Positions 23,315 through 38,300 of a stretch of DNA of 64,000 nucleotides are shown one piece after another. Under the pieces are notes generated by a model, which worked only from the letters and a program-made list of their open reading frames with translations, had not been told where the DNA came from and ran no database searches. This DNA comes from Montifringilla adamsi (Eukaryota; Chordata; Aves; Passeriformes; Passeridae), in contig JAGGNK010013558.1 in the NCBI GenBank assembly GCA_017590115.1, forward strand, positions 17,192,574 through 17,256,573, given 5' to 3'. Each line of letters starts with the position of its first letter. The stretch's first letter is position 1. Position numbers and translations under genes: made by a program.

Positions 23315-26300
23315 CTAGGGAGAAGAAAGCACTGTGAACATATTTTCCTGCCCCCCAGAAACACACCTTGCCCCCAAAGTGGAGGCTGACATCCAAGGGG
23401 AGATCAATTAACAGCACTTTCACTTTGCAGAACCAAATGTTCTTTAGACAAAACTGCTTCCATGACCTCAGCCCAGTTACTTGACCTCTTCTGGTTCATT
23501 TCTGCTTTTCCCTGTAAAGTGTGACTATTAATCCCTGAGTGCTGTGGGATTAATTAACAGCTGTGAAGTGCAGGGAAGATGAAAAGAATATTGTTTAAAA
23601 GCTAAATATGATGAACACACTCATGCAAACACAGGAGCTGAGAGGCTGCCTGCTTCTGACAGGTGTAAACTAAACAGTGATGAGTTGTGCCAGCATCTCC
23701 TGGCACCAACTGTGCTCAAAGACACTTGCTGACCCTAAAATTCTCTTTCCTACTCAGTGGTAAACACAGCACCAACACTGGCACAGGGGAGGCTGTGTCT
23801 GTACAGCTGTTGTGCATCTTGGGTTTATCACCCTGCTAAGGGAACTGCCTGGGAGGAGAATGGCTGCTCCAGGAGCAGGGATGGAAGGGGTCAGTGAGGC
23901 AGCCTGCCCTCAGGAAAATCCCTCCCCAGCTCCATAGGGACAGCTCCTAGCATTTGGCAATCATGCTTTATCCCAGACAGTCAAAAATGGAAACAGGGAA
24001 TGTTTCCACCACAGAGAGAAAAGTCATCACATCTACCCCGTGTTTCAGGGAGAGGTGAGACCATGCTGTGCTGTTTGTCATGGCACATAAAACACACCAT
24101 TAGTTTCCTATTTCTCAACTCCTGCCATAACCCAAGGCCCTACAATGTGTTCAGAAGTTTGTTTCAAACAGTTGAGGCTTCAGCATTAAACCCAAACACC
24201 CCTATTTTCCCTTCAGTGCAACAAGCTCACAAGAGCAGCACCTGCCTGGAAGACTTTCACACCAGTGGGTGACCTGCTCCACAGACTCAGGGCAGGATGC
24301 TCTAGTGAAAAATGTTGTACATGCAGAAAACACTTCCTTCTTCCTAATTCCTGAGAAGAGGCACCACTTTTTGTGTCTTTTTGTACTGCAGGATTCTGGG
24401 GCTTCTCCTCATGACAGAGCTCTGCCTCCCAAGCCTGTGCTGGAGCTGGCAGGAATTCAGCACAGACAATCCCTTGCCTGCACAGCCACACAGGGACCAC
24501 TCCATTATGGATAAATCTGCTCTCATGTCATCCCTCTGCACCTCAGCTACACAGGCAGAGGCTGCTGGTTCTCCCTGTGGTGTGCCAAGGTCAAAGCAGT
24601 GATGCAGGGAGGAGAAACCAGGGTTGTTCCTGCCCCTCCTGTATCTGCTCCTGGAATGAACTAACAATTCCACTTCCTTAGCGTGCTGCTCTGAGGTCTT
24701 TCTTAAGCACCAAATTCATACAGAGAAAATAAATAACAGCCCAGTAATAACTCATCCAATTGCAATCTCATATCCCTTCATATATTACACTCCTAGTAAA
24801 AAGTATAGGGCTAGAAAGCAAATTAAAGCCTGAGCTTTGGCTCATCACAAACTATAAACTTCCTGGAGATTTTCTTTTGCTTTTTCCCTAACAACTTACA
24901 AAGGGTATCAAAACAAACAAATCTTACTGTAAATACTGTAAAATAAACTTGGCATGCCATCAGTTAGAGAAAAGGCAAGACAGCCTTTCCCACACAATTT
25001 ATGAGGTTCTGGCTCTTTCAGATCACCTCACTCCCTCCTGGCATTTTTGCCATTTGTATCTGCAGTAAAAGACAAATGCTGAGGGGGTGGAGGGAAGATT
25101 GTTGCTTTTCTGCCACCAGAAATGTTTCAGAAAGAAAAGCAAACTAACCCTAAGCAGTGTCTGATGCCAAATCCACTGCACTCCCTGGAAGTGCTCTCAC
25201 CTCCCTGAGGCTGCACTGTGGGCAGTGACAGGGAGCAGCACTTTGGGACTCCCTGGGAATAATGTCAGGGAAGTTTGTGGCATTTCATTTGGAGTCCCTC
25301 CTTGTGCTGCACACAAGTTCCTGGTGCTCAGGCATGTACTTAAGAACAGCTGGCAAACTGCTCTGCTTTGAATGATGGCCAGTTCGTGATATTGATTCCT
25401 GTTTCCTATAGGAATGAGCTGGCATTTCCAGCATGGAACTGGAAACTCAGATAGAGTTGGCTTCCCAGTTTTAATGCTGTCAAGCTGAATGCTCTGATTA
25501 AAGGCACTATATGTAGTAATTAAAAAACATGTCATGTTTTTTTCCAGCCCAATGTAAATCCTTGCCTTTGAGAGAACATCTTACAGATTTCAAAGCAGCA
25601 GAATTAAATGTCTTCATATTCTGAAGTAATCGCTGCAAATTTTCTTAGTTCTGAGAAAGAGTGTTACTTCTGAAATCCTGTTATTAATCAGGAAAAAATG
25701 CTGCTAAATTAAATCTAATTTTTATTAGATTTTAATAATAAACTTGCTTCCTGACCAAGAGCCTCTACGAATTCCTGCTTTAGGAGAGTCTGACCACTTT
25801 TGTCTGGCTTGTTTAAGTGACAGAACTTGAAATAGCAATAGCTTCATCTGTAACTGGAAATCCAAACAAACCTGTCTTTGCAAACTGTTTAACAGACCAT
25901 TATAAATATATTAGGATATCCTAAGTGAAGTTTGTGCCTCTTAACTTTGACCTTCTAATAATAACAGAAGTTGTAACATTTGTAAGATTTTCCCCACTTT
26001 AATACCAAGATGTTTTCTCTGAGCCCCTCACATCATATATTATACTCATGTTTTCCAACTCAAAGGCTCTGCTCTGACTGTCCCTGAGCAGCAGCAGATG
26101 AATATACTATCAGGAACACAAGAGCTGGCAAACTGTAAATACCACAGCTGAGGCCATCATTAATACTCAATGCTTTAGTTTAATGGCATCAACTGCACTT
26201 ATTATACTTCAGCTGGTTTTGGGTAACAGACAAAATGGATGTGTACGTTTTCTGTTCTGGATGACTAACCAATTTAATCTTTCTAAATGGATGAATGGTT

Positions 26301-29300
26301 TCAAGGTTTATGAGAAGCAACACTAATGCTATAAAGTCTGCAAGAGAGCCATTTGTAGTGAAGCCAAAGCTACAAACTTTTATAATCTTTTTTTCCTTTT
26401 GTTTAACCCTTCCACCTGCTGCTCAGTCTGCCTCTCTTAGTTAAATGAACCGTATTTGTTAAGGTAGTTTTGGCTTCTTGCATTTCACTGCTGTTAGAAC
26501 ATGTATCATTGCAGCCATTAGCACCAGATGAACGGTAAAGGACCCTCTAAGCGACTCCATGGAAAAGAAGAGTTCTTGAAGTTAAGAGATGAACAAAATT
26601 CTCTTGTAAGCAGAAAAATACTGCTCAAATCTCCATCTAAACTAGCAGAGAATTCACTCCCAATTGTACAAGTTTGTCTTTCAATAAAGCACTCAGAGAT
26701 CACTTCCCTCCTGCCAAGCCCTTGGCCTGCAGTGTACTACAGCTGAGGAGAGCAGCAGAAGGACAGGGCTGTGCTGACAGCTGATGGAAGCGTTGCTTTC
26801 CTGTCCCCTGGGCTGGTGACACCATAGGGACCTCACTGCTGAAGTGGGGCTGGGCAGACACCACCCTTCCCTCCTGCCCCCCTTTACTGGGAATGTGGCA
26901 TCTTTGTCCAGGGCACGCTGAGGTCAGATTTCTGCCACAGCAGGGTAGTTCAAATGAAGGTGTGAGAGCAGAGGGAAAGACAGTGCCAGGCAACATCAAA
27001 AGGCAAAAATAAATTGTAGCAATGTGGATTGATCCTACAAACAGAGAGGAAACCTCAGCAACTTGCCTCTGCTTTCTCAGAAAGGGAAGGGCCCTTGCTA
27101 GCAAATGTCAGTTCCCTGTGAGGGTGGGAGGTTGGCACAGAGCAGCTGTGCATGGATCTCTGGAAGGGTCCAAAGCCAGGCTGGACAGGGTTGGAGCAAC
27201 CTGGGATAGTGGAAGGTGTCCCTGCCCATGGCAGGGGTGGGATGGGATGGGCGTTAAGGTCCTTTCCAACCCAAACCATTCCATGATTCCAACTGTGTCC
27301 ATGTGAGTGGTGGGAGATGGTCCAGGCCTAACCCACCTGGTGGGATCAACACTGACTCCAAGCTTCTCAGCAGCATAAGATTTCAACTGGACAAGTCTAG
27401 AACCAGTTAATTTTTTGGGCTAAGCATAGTTTACACCCACACAGTTAACTGGATTTCTCCTGCCAAGTATTCATGTATCAAAACAATTCAGAGCTGCTCC
27501 CAGAATTTTGTTTTCTGATCTGGTGAAATTTAGATTTCTGGACTTTCAAATACTTATTCTTAACATTTAGTTGAAATTTTCTGACTCTTAAATGTATCTT
27601 CTATTAAAATCAGAACCTTATACCTTAATTCTACCTTAAAAATATTTTCATTTAAACATCTGCAAACACATTGACTAGATCTTGATTTTTCAATGTAAAG
27701 ACAGTAAATTCCACAGCACCTGCACATATGGAAACAGCTTGAAGTACAAAGATGAAAGCTATTAGTCAGGTCAGCAACCACTGCCTCAAATAAAAGAGAT
27801 AATAAACAAGAGAGATTATAAAAAGTCAGTCCAGATAGATAGAAGGGGGTACTTTGCTAACAAATAATACTATAAAGTTGATGAATCTCCGAGTTCAACA
27901 TGTTGAATTCCACATCAATAATTCAACTCAGCTGACATATGACTTAATAAGTCTTTACTTTCCTATTGAGACTAAGCAATATACATTTGGATTCAAGCAA
28001 ACTCTTCTGTATTTCCAGCCTGGAAGATTTTATTGGAAAATATATTTCCCTTTTCAGCTCATACACACTAGGCAATATAAATAATGTTTATCTTCCATGG
28101 AAGATGCACAGTTGGACTCTGCTTTCTGCAGTTTTTAAATGAAGATGCAGACTCTCTAATTTAATTGTATTGGACATCTTGTGGCAAAAAGTCCTCCTAT
28201 TTAATCCATCTCTTCTATATAATACCCATTCCCCAAGCTTTCCAGTGACAGTTTTCAGAGGGAACACAAAGAAGACTCGTAAAAAACAAATTAAAAGTTC
28301 CACTAATTCCACAATTATTGAAAAGAATAGCTTTATAAAACTAGATGTTGCTACTTGAACACGTCCCTCATTTTGACTGACGGGATAAATTTAACCCCAG
28401 GAAAACCTGACTGGTGGTGTCACTCAGCACAGCACACCTGGAACTGGGGCTGAGTGCCCTGAGTGTTGTGAAGAACCAAGCCATTGTTTGCAGCTAATCA
28501 GGCTCTGTGGCTGCTCAGAGTCTGCTGGCTGAGTTATTGAAATCACTGACTGAACCTCGCACCGCGGCCTGCGGGGCTTTACGATAATGTCAAAAGCCCA
28601 GGAGGTACCGAGTGACTCATAATGTCCCACTGCTTTTTGAATTATTCCAATTTTAAATCCACAGTTGGCAAAGAAACAAAGAACAATATAATAGGCATTT
28701 GATGCTGTTCTCTATAGTGAACTTTTTTTTACCCTAGGACAGAACTTGCTTTAAGCCAAGGAGTTCAGTGGTATGAACTTTTATCAGAACATGCACTTTT
28801 ACTCCTTAGAAATGCTGTTTTGGCTACAAAACAGCTGATCAGACACTCGTGCTGTTCTCAGTGAGGTATGATACTGTACTCAATTAATGTTTTGAAACAA
28901 CACAGCTGCTTAGGAGTATCCCTGCAGAAGCCTTGCAGCACTGTGGACTGAGACCACAACACACAAGTGTGTGACAAGCACCTCTGTCCAGCAGGAACAT
29001 TTCTCTACAGCCTTAGAGACCATTCCATTCCTCTTGTGATGTATCTAAACTTCACATCCATACTTAAACATCAACCTCATTGTCAGTCACATACCTAACA
29101 AGTAATGGTTTTTTTCCTATATTCTTATTGCAATACCTAAAATCCAGCCAGTCCTTGTAACCACCCTGATATCAAGGCTGGGTGTGGAATACTTTCTGTG
29201 GTACCCAGTGAACAAAGTTTATGCAGTTTCCTTGCGGAGCCAAATGGACAGAGATGGGGACACCACTCTTCCTCCACTGGTTACAGAGGGACCCTGGAAA

Positions 29301-32300
29301 TTGTGCTAGGCACAGCCTAAGTTACACAAGACAAATCCCAGCCTGGAGCTGCTGCACACCCATCCCTGCCAGCTCAGGCTGCTCTGTGCTTCCTGCTGAG
29401 GGCAACCTGCAGTCCTGTGCCTGATCAAAACTCACTACAATTCTGTTACAGGACAAACTGCTCCTTTAAAGGATTTCTTCTCTTCTTGCCATGTAATTAT
29501 GATTATGGAGCACTCCTAGGTCCTCCTAGGGAAACATTTTCTTTAAATACAAGACAGAACAACTTTCTCAATTGATATTAACCTATCATTAACTAGCTTT
29601 ATTTTAATCTTTTTTAAAATCGATTCACCAGATTGCAGTTCAGTAACTCCCTCTGAAAATATAAGAATTATTCACCTCATAACACAGCCACAATTCAAAT
29701 CTCTGCAGAATATATTAAAAATAGTAAATGAAGGCATCAAAAGTTCTCTAAAGGCTTAGGGTTCGCTCTGTGAATTGATTTTTGGCAATTGAAAAAATAA
29801 ATACATATGCACACTATTACACATATATAATTTTTATATAGGTGTATATATAAAACTAGCAAGAAATGGAACATTTCATAAAGATCCTGCTAGAAAATTA
29901 AAAGATACAAGCAGTTAAAATGAGAAGCCAGAAAATCTGTCGGCAAATGCCCTTCTGTGAACAGCAAGGTAAAGCAATTAATTTTAGAGCAAAAACTTCA
30001 CCAGCATTTGTCTTTCCTCTGAATTAGGAACTTGCACATCAAAAGAACCATTTGGATGGGGGATTTACTAGAAGTGGAGCTGCCTTGTGCCAGGGAACAC
30101 GCAGAGAGGGACGGGGGTGCTTGTTTGGCCAGATCCATTGCTGGTGAAAACTGACACAATCCCATTGAGCCGTGCTCATTCCTACCAGCTGAGAGCCTGG
30201 CCCTGCATCAGTCCTTGGGAATGGCCAGGCCAGGAAGCCTCAGCATTGCAGACAGGCTTGGGCTGCTATTCTTAGAGGCACTGGTCATCTGCAGCTCCTA
30301 CTGAAGTGAAACTCAGCAGCTTTAGAAAGAGCAGGTTTTTATTGCAGAGCTGTTTATGGCTCGGCCAACATGAGACAGGCAAAGGGAGCATCCACACCCC
30401 CAATGTGCTGGACTCTGGCCTGGGGACTGAGGCTGCTCCTGCACAGTCCTGTGTGTGCACAGCAGGGCTCTGGAAGGGTACTTTGCCCCAGTGCTCCCAC
30501 CCCAGCATACCTTCACCACCCATCTGTTGCAATCAAATGCTCACAGTTTATTTTCTGCAGTTTCTCATTAGTTCATTCCTCCACAATGGTCAGAACAGCC
30601 TTTGACAGAGGTTTTTGAAGATTTACCTGATTTTTATAGAATGTTCAAGTGAAAAATATTTTGGAATTATAGGCATTCTAAGCAGAGTTTATAAAAAATA
30701 ATTTTAAAAAATCCAGCAAAGAACATTGCTGCTGTATTGAAACCTGAGAAGTATATTTTAGTGTGTGGTGTAACATACAATCCACTAAGCATATAGAACA
30801 CACCTCCCTGGAAGTCACTGCTCAGCTGCTGACCCCATTCAGAATCTGGAGTAAATGTAAAGATTCAAACAGAAATCTGCCTTTTAACTCCCAGTGCCAG
30901 GAAAACTGGTTGAAGCCCCAGAGACCAAAGAGTGATCTTGGACTGGCACAGTGGAGAAGAAATGGTGGCTTTTCCTCTTCCATAGGCACTGTTGGGCTGC
31001 ACACTTTGACAAAATCCATGTCTGGGGGCAGCCTTGACTCCAGGGCTCCTCAGCTCCTCGCCTGTCACTGTAAATACCAGCCAGCAAACCTCAAACCCCC
31101 CTATGCTCCTTCTGCCTGCCTCCCACCCTCCTCCCTTGGATCAATTTGGCAGCATCAAGTGAGACATGTAGCCAGGCTTTGAGTTTAACTAGATTGCTGC
31201 AGCAGAATGGGAAATATGCAGATGAAAGGAAGTCATAACAGGAAGTAATTTCCCTTTACTAGGGCACAAACCTCCACACTGCTGACCTGGCTGGCTAACT
31301 CCAGGCTATTAAACAGCTCATGTCCCCAGGGCAATCATTTTAACCAACTGGGAAGGCTCCCAGATTGACTGGTTTTCATGTCTAAGAGGGAAAGCTTTCA
31401 TTTGGCCTATTTTGTTCCCCCAGTAAGCTATCCTCATGAGAAAATCTGCTATAAATATTCATCTGTTGAGAACCAACAAATTCAACTTCTCCACAACCTG
31501 TTTTCCTCTAAAATGGAGAAAAATCAACCCCTGCTAATCTAGTTCAATCTGTTTTATGTTTGTGCTAACCCTCCACTGAGAGAGCTCAAACTCCAAAGCA
31601 GAACTGACCCTTCCCAGTCTAGAAGGGAATAACAAAACATCCAGGAAAAGCTTCTCCACAACGTCCCAGTCATGAAAATGTAACTCACAAAATTATCATT
31701 ATCCTCTAGACTGTATTGCTGCTTTTAAAACAGCCACTTGGAATTAAGGCAAGTGCACCTCTAGGTCTGTTTTACCAGCACCTCAACAACCACCAGGCAG
31801 CACAGGCCTGACAAAACACACAAGAAAACAAAATCTTATGTGCCACTAGGTTAGGAAATAAAGCCTGTCCTGTGTTTAACTCCTGTAGTATGGCAATTTT
31901 CTAAAGGAAATGACTCCTCACTGAATGTGCTAATTCTCATTAAATTTCAGTTTGTCTGATGCCAGCAGATCAAGCATTAAAAAAAAGTAAGAGGAAAAAT
32001 GCTGCAGTAGAAAAATGACGGCTGGGAACAGCAGAAGTATCATAACAAGCACTTCACAGCTCTCATTTCAACCCAAAATAGTATTTTTAAATAATTTTCA
32101 GTTTCTCCTACTCTGTTTTTAGTCATTCTTTGAACACTAAGTCTCACTGTTGCCTTGGGAATTTGGGCCAAATAAGGAATGAACAAACCATGGACAAGGA
32201 TACGCCCAAGCAGTCTTTAAAAAGCTTACCAAGTCCAAAATGCCAAAGGAATATTGAACATGGAGAGGTTTTTAAAGAGTGACAAGTCCAAAATGCTGAT

Positions 32301-35300
32301 CTACAGCAGTGCAGGGTCTTTTCTTCTTCAGGAAGAGGAAAGAACCACAGTGAATCCAAGGTGAATCCAAGGAAACTGCTGCTGACGACTCCTAAATAAC
32401 AGCAGCCATTAGTGAGCAGCTCACTGCCTTCATTGAAGGTGGTCTGATGGTGGCAAAACAATTACAAGAGCAGGAAAACCTATTCCTGGACACATTACAG
32501 TCTGTTAGAAACCTGCCATTACCCTCCACTGATGGACTTTGCATCAGCCCTGAAGTATCTGAGACATGTGGACATCATGCCCATTTCCTACAACTTACAC
32601 ATTTTTCAAGATTTAAAGCACCATAGTCTCAAAACCTTAACTCAGTGTGTAATGGGTTTAACATATATTTTACATCTTAATTTGCCACAATAATGTGGCT
32701 ATAAGCTGCTGTCATTCACTCCCTTTTTCTGACCTTGGAAATAAAATGTTTAATCTCCACGGGATTTTCCTGGCGAGATGTTTTAAATCAGTGCATATGT
32801 ACATACTTCTCTATATGCTTTTTCAATTTTCCTAAAATATTCTCATATGTGCAGACATGATGACTAGACATGTTTCAGTGGTGCTTGAAACTTGATACAA
32901 GTGGGTAATTTAACCATGTAATTGAACAATATTACAGAAACACACGGAGTTTCCTAGCAACAAAAGACCTTGGACATCAAGATGGCAGCCAGCAGCTAAC
33001 ATTGCAATTGCCTGACCTAACTTGAAAAGAAATTACACTGAAGAATGTCCTCCTTCCTCCCAGAGCAGAACTGGTACATGGCTACAGGTCTGACCTCGAA
33101 GGGCTTTGCTTACAGGCCTTACTCATACACATGGTCACAAATGTCCCATGAGAAAGGATATTTAGGGAACACTTCTGTTTTCCAGAGTGAAGAATAATGG
33201 TTTTGAAAAAAACTCTGAACCCTCAAGTTTACCACTATGGAAAATAAAAAGCTTCCTAATGTGAAGTAGCTGATTACAGCTGAGCTTGTGGATGGAGAAC
33301 TCCCTGTTCTTAGGGAATTCCCAGAGCGCCAAGGGAAAGGTGGCACAAGTCCCCTGAGCCTGGTGGCCACCAGTGCTGCTCTGTGCCACCAGTCCCTGGG
33401 CCAGAGAGTCCCATGGCTGGGAAAACAGGACACACAGGGATGGCAGAAGATCATCTCCCTTCCTTCCTTTTCCCTCACTTTCATCCATCTCTCCCTGCAG
33501 TATTTGGGAGGAAGAAAACCACAAGATTTTCAGTCCAAGCTCTCTTTTGCTGAAGCAAGTCAGTTGGCTGAGCAGTCGTCCCTGAGGGCTGAGGGCAACT
33601 GTCCCCTCTGTTGGTGCAGGGGGGAGGTGACAGCTGAGATGAAAAGCTTCTGACCAGCCACTCTCAATCAAAAGCCATCTTCTCCTCAGGGGCAAGAGGA
33701 AAGCTCAGAAGAAGCCACCAGGCTCCACTCGAGGTTGCAGTGACCCCAAAACTCCAGGACTGAAGCACAAGAGGGCACTGAAAAACTTCCTTACACCCTT
33801 CTATGCTCAGAGCTTCCTTCAGTTAAACAACAGAAGTCTCTATTCCCAGTTGCACCATGACTTCATTTTTCCATCTGAAGTAGCTAACTGTTGCTTCAAG
33901 AAAAATATCAAAAATTGCTAAGTTTTCATTCAGAAAACGGCTAGTCTTGGGCAGAGAAACAAACCCCTTCTAACACCAGAATGATGGTCTACTGGTATTT
34001 CCCTAAAATAGCAGCAGCTATTTGTGTGCAGCTTGTCTGTAACAAAGATGTTGGTATAAAAACCCTCCTTGCCAACACCATTCTTTTCAACGTTGCCTTT
34101 CCAGCTCTGGAGGCACTGGCTGCTTTCACAGCCAAGTTTGCCACTGCTATGGAAAACAGGCTGCACATGCAAGCCAGCTGAAGTCATCCAGACTGAAAAG
34201 GGCCCAGGCTGCTGCTGCTACCACTGTAAAAATGTTATTTGGAAACCATCTTCTCAGAGAGCTGTATAAGGAATCAAAAATCTGTGGTAGGGATGCAGGC
34301 TTGGTGCTTTCCCATTTTTTAGCAGTGACGAACACAACAAAGCTCTTATCTCAAAATAAAACATTTCTGCCCCTTACAAAGGCACATAAGCAGGCAGGGC
34401 AGAGTGGCCTTATATAGCTGGCCTGGCCATGTCCTGCTCACCACTGCATGTGAGCACCTTCTGGCACTGTGCTCTCAGAACCTCAGCCAGCGTGCAGGGA
34501 GAGCTCTGCCCAGCCTTCCTCTTCCTCAGCTGGGAGGCAGAGGGATGTCTCTCCATTCTTAAGAGGGGTTGTGCACAGGGAACAAGAACAGCACAAAGAC
34601 AAGGCCAAAATCACAAAAGGAAACAAGTAAAGCACTTTACACCTAGGCCAGAAATAATGTAGTAATTAGTCAAACAGAGGTAAATGACACAAGAAATACA
34701 AGATTCTCAGTGTCTAAGGGAACATAAAAGCTTGTTTTAGAGGCAGAGAACACAAACCATTTCCTCCACAGATTCGTCCCTTCTGTGCTGCTGTTTGCTG
34801 TCTTACAAGGGCTGAGTTTGTAACTTCCAGGGCAGATGTGGGGTCTTCCCTATGACACCCAGCTGTCTGTTTGCATAAGATTTGATGGAATCCAAAAATC
34901 CAATACTTTCAGGATGGTTCCTGTCAGCACTCAAACAACAATTAAATACAGGGAGAAAGAAATATTCCTATTTCCTTAAGATGCTTCACAGCATAAACTG
35001 CTTCAGATAAAAGGACAGTCAGTTTAATTAAGTTTTTGTTTCTTGAGCCTCAGAAAAAAATACCATTTTTCAACAGCACAACTTAAATTTCATCTTAACT
35101 AGAAAAATATACCTGTCAATACTTGTGCCAAATCTTAGAGACATTCTCCAGAGTCCTTCCCTTAAGTGCTTTTTGATAAATATTTTATCTACCCTGCACC
35201 TCACTGCACATTTCATGGCACGAGACCTTGTGAAAACGTCACTACTTCAGGCAATGAAATGAGACATAAATGGCAGTTTTATCCAGAGTTTTTCCCATGT

Positions 35301-38300
35301 GACTTTTCTCTACAAGGTAAAAGCAGATTAGGCAGCACCAGACTTGCACTGTTCCTCTGCTCCAGCAGAATATGACAGTATTTCATTGAGTCATAATATA
35401 ATACCAGATATGCTTAGTTTGGTTTTTGTGATCCAAAACCAGTGCTCAAGTTTAGGTGACCTCAGATTTAGGCAAATCTGAAGAAATTTAAGTACTGCAG
35501 AAAAATTGTAGTCAAAGCTTTCATCACTCACTTCTCTTTTTTGGTAAGCTCCTAAAAAGCCCAGTGACTGGGCTTTCACCCAGAACACAGGAAATCCTGA
35601 GGAGTTCTGGACCATCTTAGGGCTTCAGGTTCTGGGACAGCTCATTTCTCATTTACTATTGGTACAAAACATCAAAAAAACCTGTTCTAGCTGAAGTCTT
35701 TATATTCCAGCCAAGACATTGGTATGACAATCAGAGGTGCAAAGCACATTTGAACATCTCCATGCTTTGTAGATCCCTATCAGAAATGCTGACTTGAAAG
35801 CTCAGGACAACAATAAAATCCCAAGTGAATCTATTGGAGGTATTGGCATCTGTTTGATACTTGACATATCTTTCTGAAGAAACAAGTTTCTTACCTTTAG
35901 GAAAACGAACCTTTTCAAAATCTTGAAAATTAAGTAACCCCAATATAAATGCAAGCCTTGGAGGGTTAATAGCATCCCATTGAATAAAAAATATGCTATG
36001 ACAGGAGTGGTGGAGTAGTAGGTAGGCTGATATAGTGTGGCACGAAGAATCCTAAAAAATAAAGATCATTGTTATGGTGCAAGGTCTCTTCCTTATGCTA
36101 TTTACACTTATTTCTAAGCTCATATTCCATGCTGATTAATATTAAAAAGCTCTGCAAAGATGGTAGATTAATTAACAAGCCCTGCCTTAACTAGATTATG
36201 CATCTCTGTTGAAATACAGACTTCAGAAGATGAGAAATTCAAGTCAGGCATGGAAGTACTCTAAGTGAGGTTAGAAAAAGTCCCTGTTTTTCAGATCTCC
36301 ATCTCTGTGTGGTCTAGATACTGTGCAACTCAGAGCTTGCCTATGCCTTTTTTTAGTGCAAATTCTCTCTAATCTGAAATCCACACTCCAGAGAAAATCC
36401 TACAGGCTTTGCAACAGGGCTTTTTGTTAATTAGCATATGTTTTGTCCATCTTCAGACTTCACTACTTCTGTATTATTTGGGCCTTTTTGAGTCCCTTTA
36501 ATCTCATCGTGTTTCGCTTCCAAGCTCAAGAACTGAAGAACAAGAAACTCAGTGAAGCAAAATGACTGCAGATCACTTGTACAGTTAATTAAAAAAACAA
36601 CAAGAAAGTAAAAGACATCAGCATTTCTGAAAGAAAATACTACAGGAAATTAAAGCCTTATGTTGATCAATGTTCAGAACTATTAATTTAACCAGCTTGA
36701 GTCTCTAAGGGTTTGTCCATGTGCAGGGAGGGGCAAATTAGAGCTGTGAATGTGAAACACATTAAACACTTTTTAAAAGATAAACATGTTAAGCACCCAT
36801 GTGGATACTCCAAAGCAGATTAAATCACAGCACTCCAAAGGCATGCAAGTATTTAGCAAGTTAAGATTTATTTGTGCTGACTTCATAAATTAATTGGTTC
36901 ACCTAAACTTCTCTGAGTGCTCCTCATGTGAGTGAGGTGAGGCACTACCCAAGGACAGGGTAGCAGAAAGAAGGCTCTAAAAAATTAACTACAGTCATGT
37001 ACTCTGACTTTGCAGCTACAGCAGAAGGGGTGGAATGAAAGGGAAAAGGATTTCTCTTAGTTAAGGGGCTCAGTCCCCTTGAAAAAGGAGGGGCTCGTAG
37101 CATTTAACTACTATTTACAAAACAAGTTACATAACACATAAAAGCTTTTATTTATGTTAAAGAGGCTCGTTTAAAATTATTTTTACATAATAATTTTTAA
37201 AGAAAATGGCAGTTTTTGTCAATTTTCTTACTAGCAGAATTTTCAAGTCCAGTTCATTTCTTTCCTTTTTCCACCACAAGCAATACTAAACTTTCAGGGG
37301 GAGTGGGAATGAAGTAAAAGCCTGGGACTGGATTAAATATTGCTTACCAGAAGGGGAACAGGATCATCCTGGTGATAAAGAATGCAATAGAGAAGATGAT
37401 GAACAGTATGTTGCAAGTTTTCTCCCAGCGAGCATAATTAAACATTTTGGCTGCCTGCAGTGGATAAAAACCCAAACATTTTATAAATATTCTCTGAAAT
37501 AAATTCTGTGTTTTCATAAATAAAGACTCATCTTCCACCTAAGCAGGAAGAGTATTTCCTCCCAGTTTGACATGTAAAGCAATCATTTTACTGATACCTA
37601 ATAAAGCAGCATCAGACCAGATTCTTTGTTTATATTTTTCTTTTTATCTTGAAGGAAAGGACTCTGCATCAAAGGCCTACAGAACAACTCTCAGACCAGA
37701 ATATAAAGTGTCATGGAAACACAAAGTACTCTTTAGAACAGAGAATTCCTCAATTTTCCACCAGATTCCAAACAGACTGAGTTCCAAGAGAAGCTGCTGC
37801 TACACCTGCACGTTCAGGAGACCCCTTAAACACAGGTGTTCTGGGGGATGCCTGTTACTGACCCTCCTCAGGCCTAATTCAGCTCCTGTCTTCTCCTTTT
37901 TGAGAGCAGATCTCAGTGCTAGTTTCTATCCCACTAATAAGGGCTGTAAGTGCTGCTTCTCCCCTAAATGAGCTGTCCAGCTCCCCCTGCTCCATTAGGA
38001 ACCACCCTGGGCAAAGTTTTCAAGTGGGAGCAAAGCTGCAGGTGCCAAGCCTAAGTTTTAAACAGCAGCTTGATTAACTGCTTTTCTTTTCCTCCTCCTT
38101 TTGAGTGGCAGGGCTGGATTAAATTGTTCTGGTAATCAACTCCAGTTTCCATCCAAGTGCTGTCCTACCAGTTGTCAACTCAACTCTTTGTAAGGCCACA
38201 GAATTAATTGGACCTAGGAGCAATTCAGAATTAAAAGTAAACCAGCAAGAAAACCTATTTAATCTGGACCAATCCCAAGCGCACAACCCCACAATTAGTT

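Noticed and set aside
27893..27906. 14-bp palindrome ttcaacatgttgaa as a p53-type site
   Set aside because: It lacks the purine/pyrimidine triplets required outside the CATG core, and one short palindrome is expected by chance.
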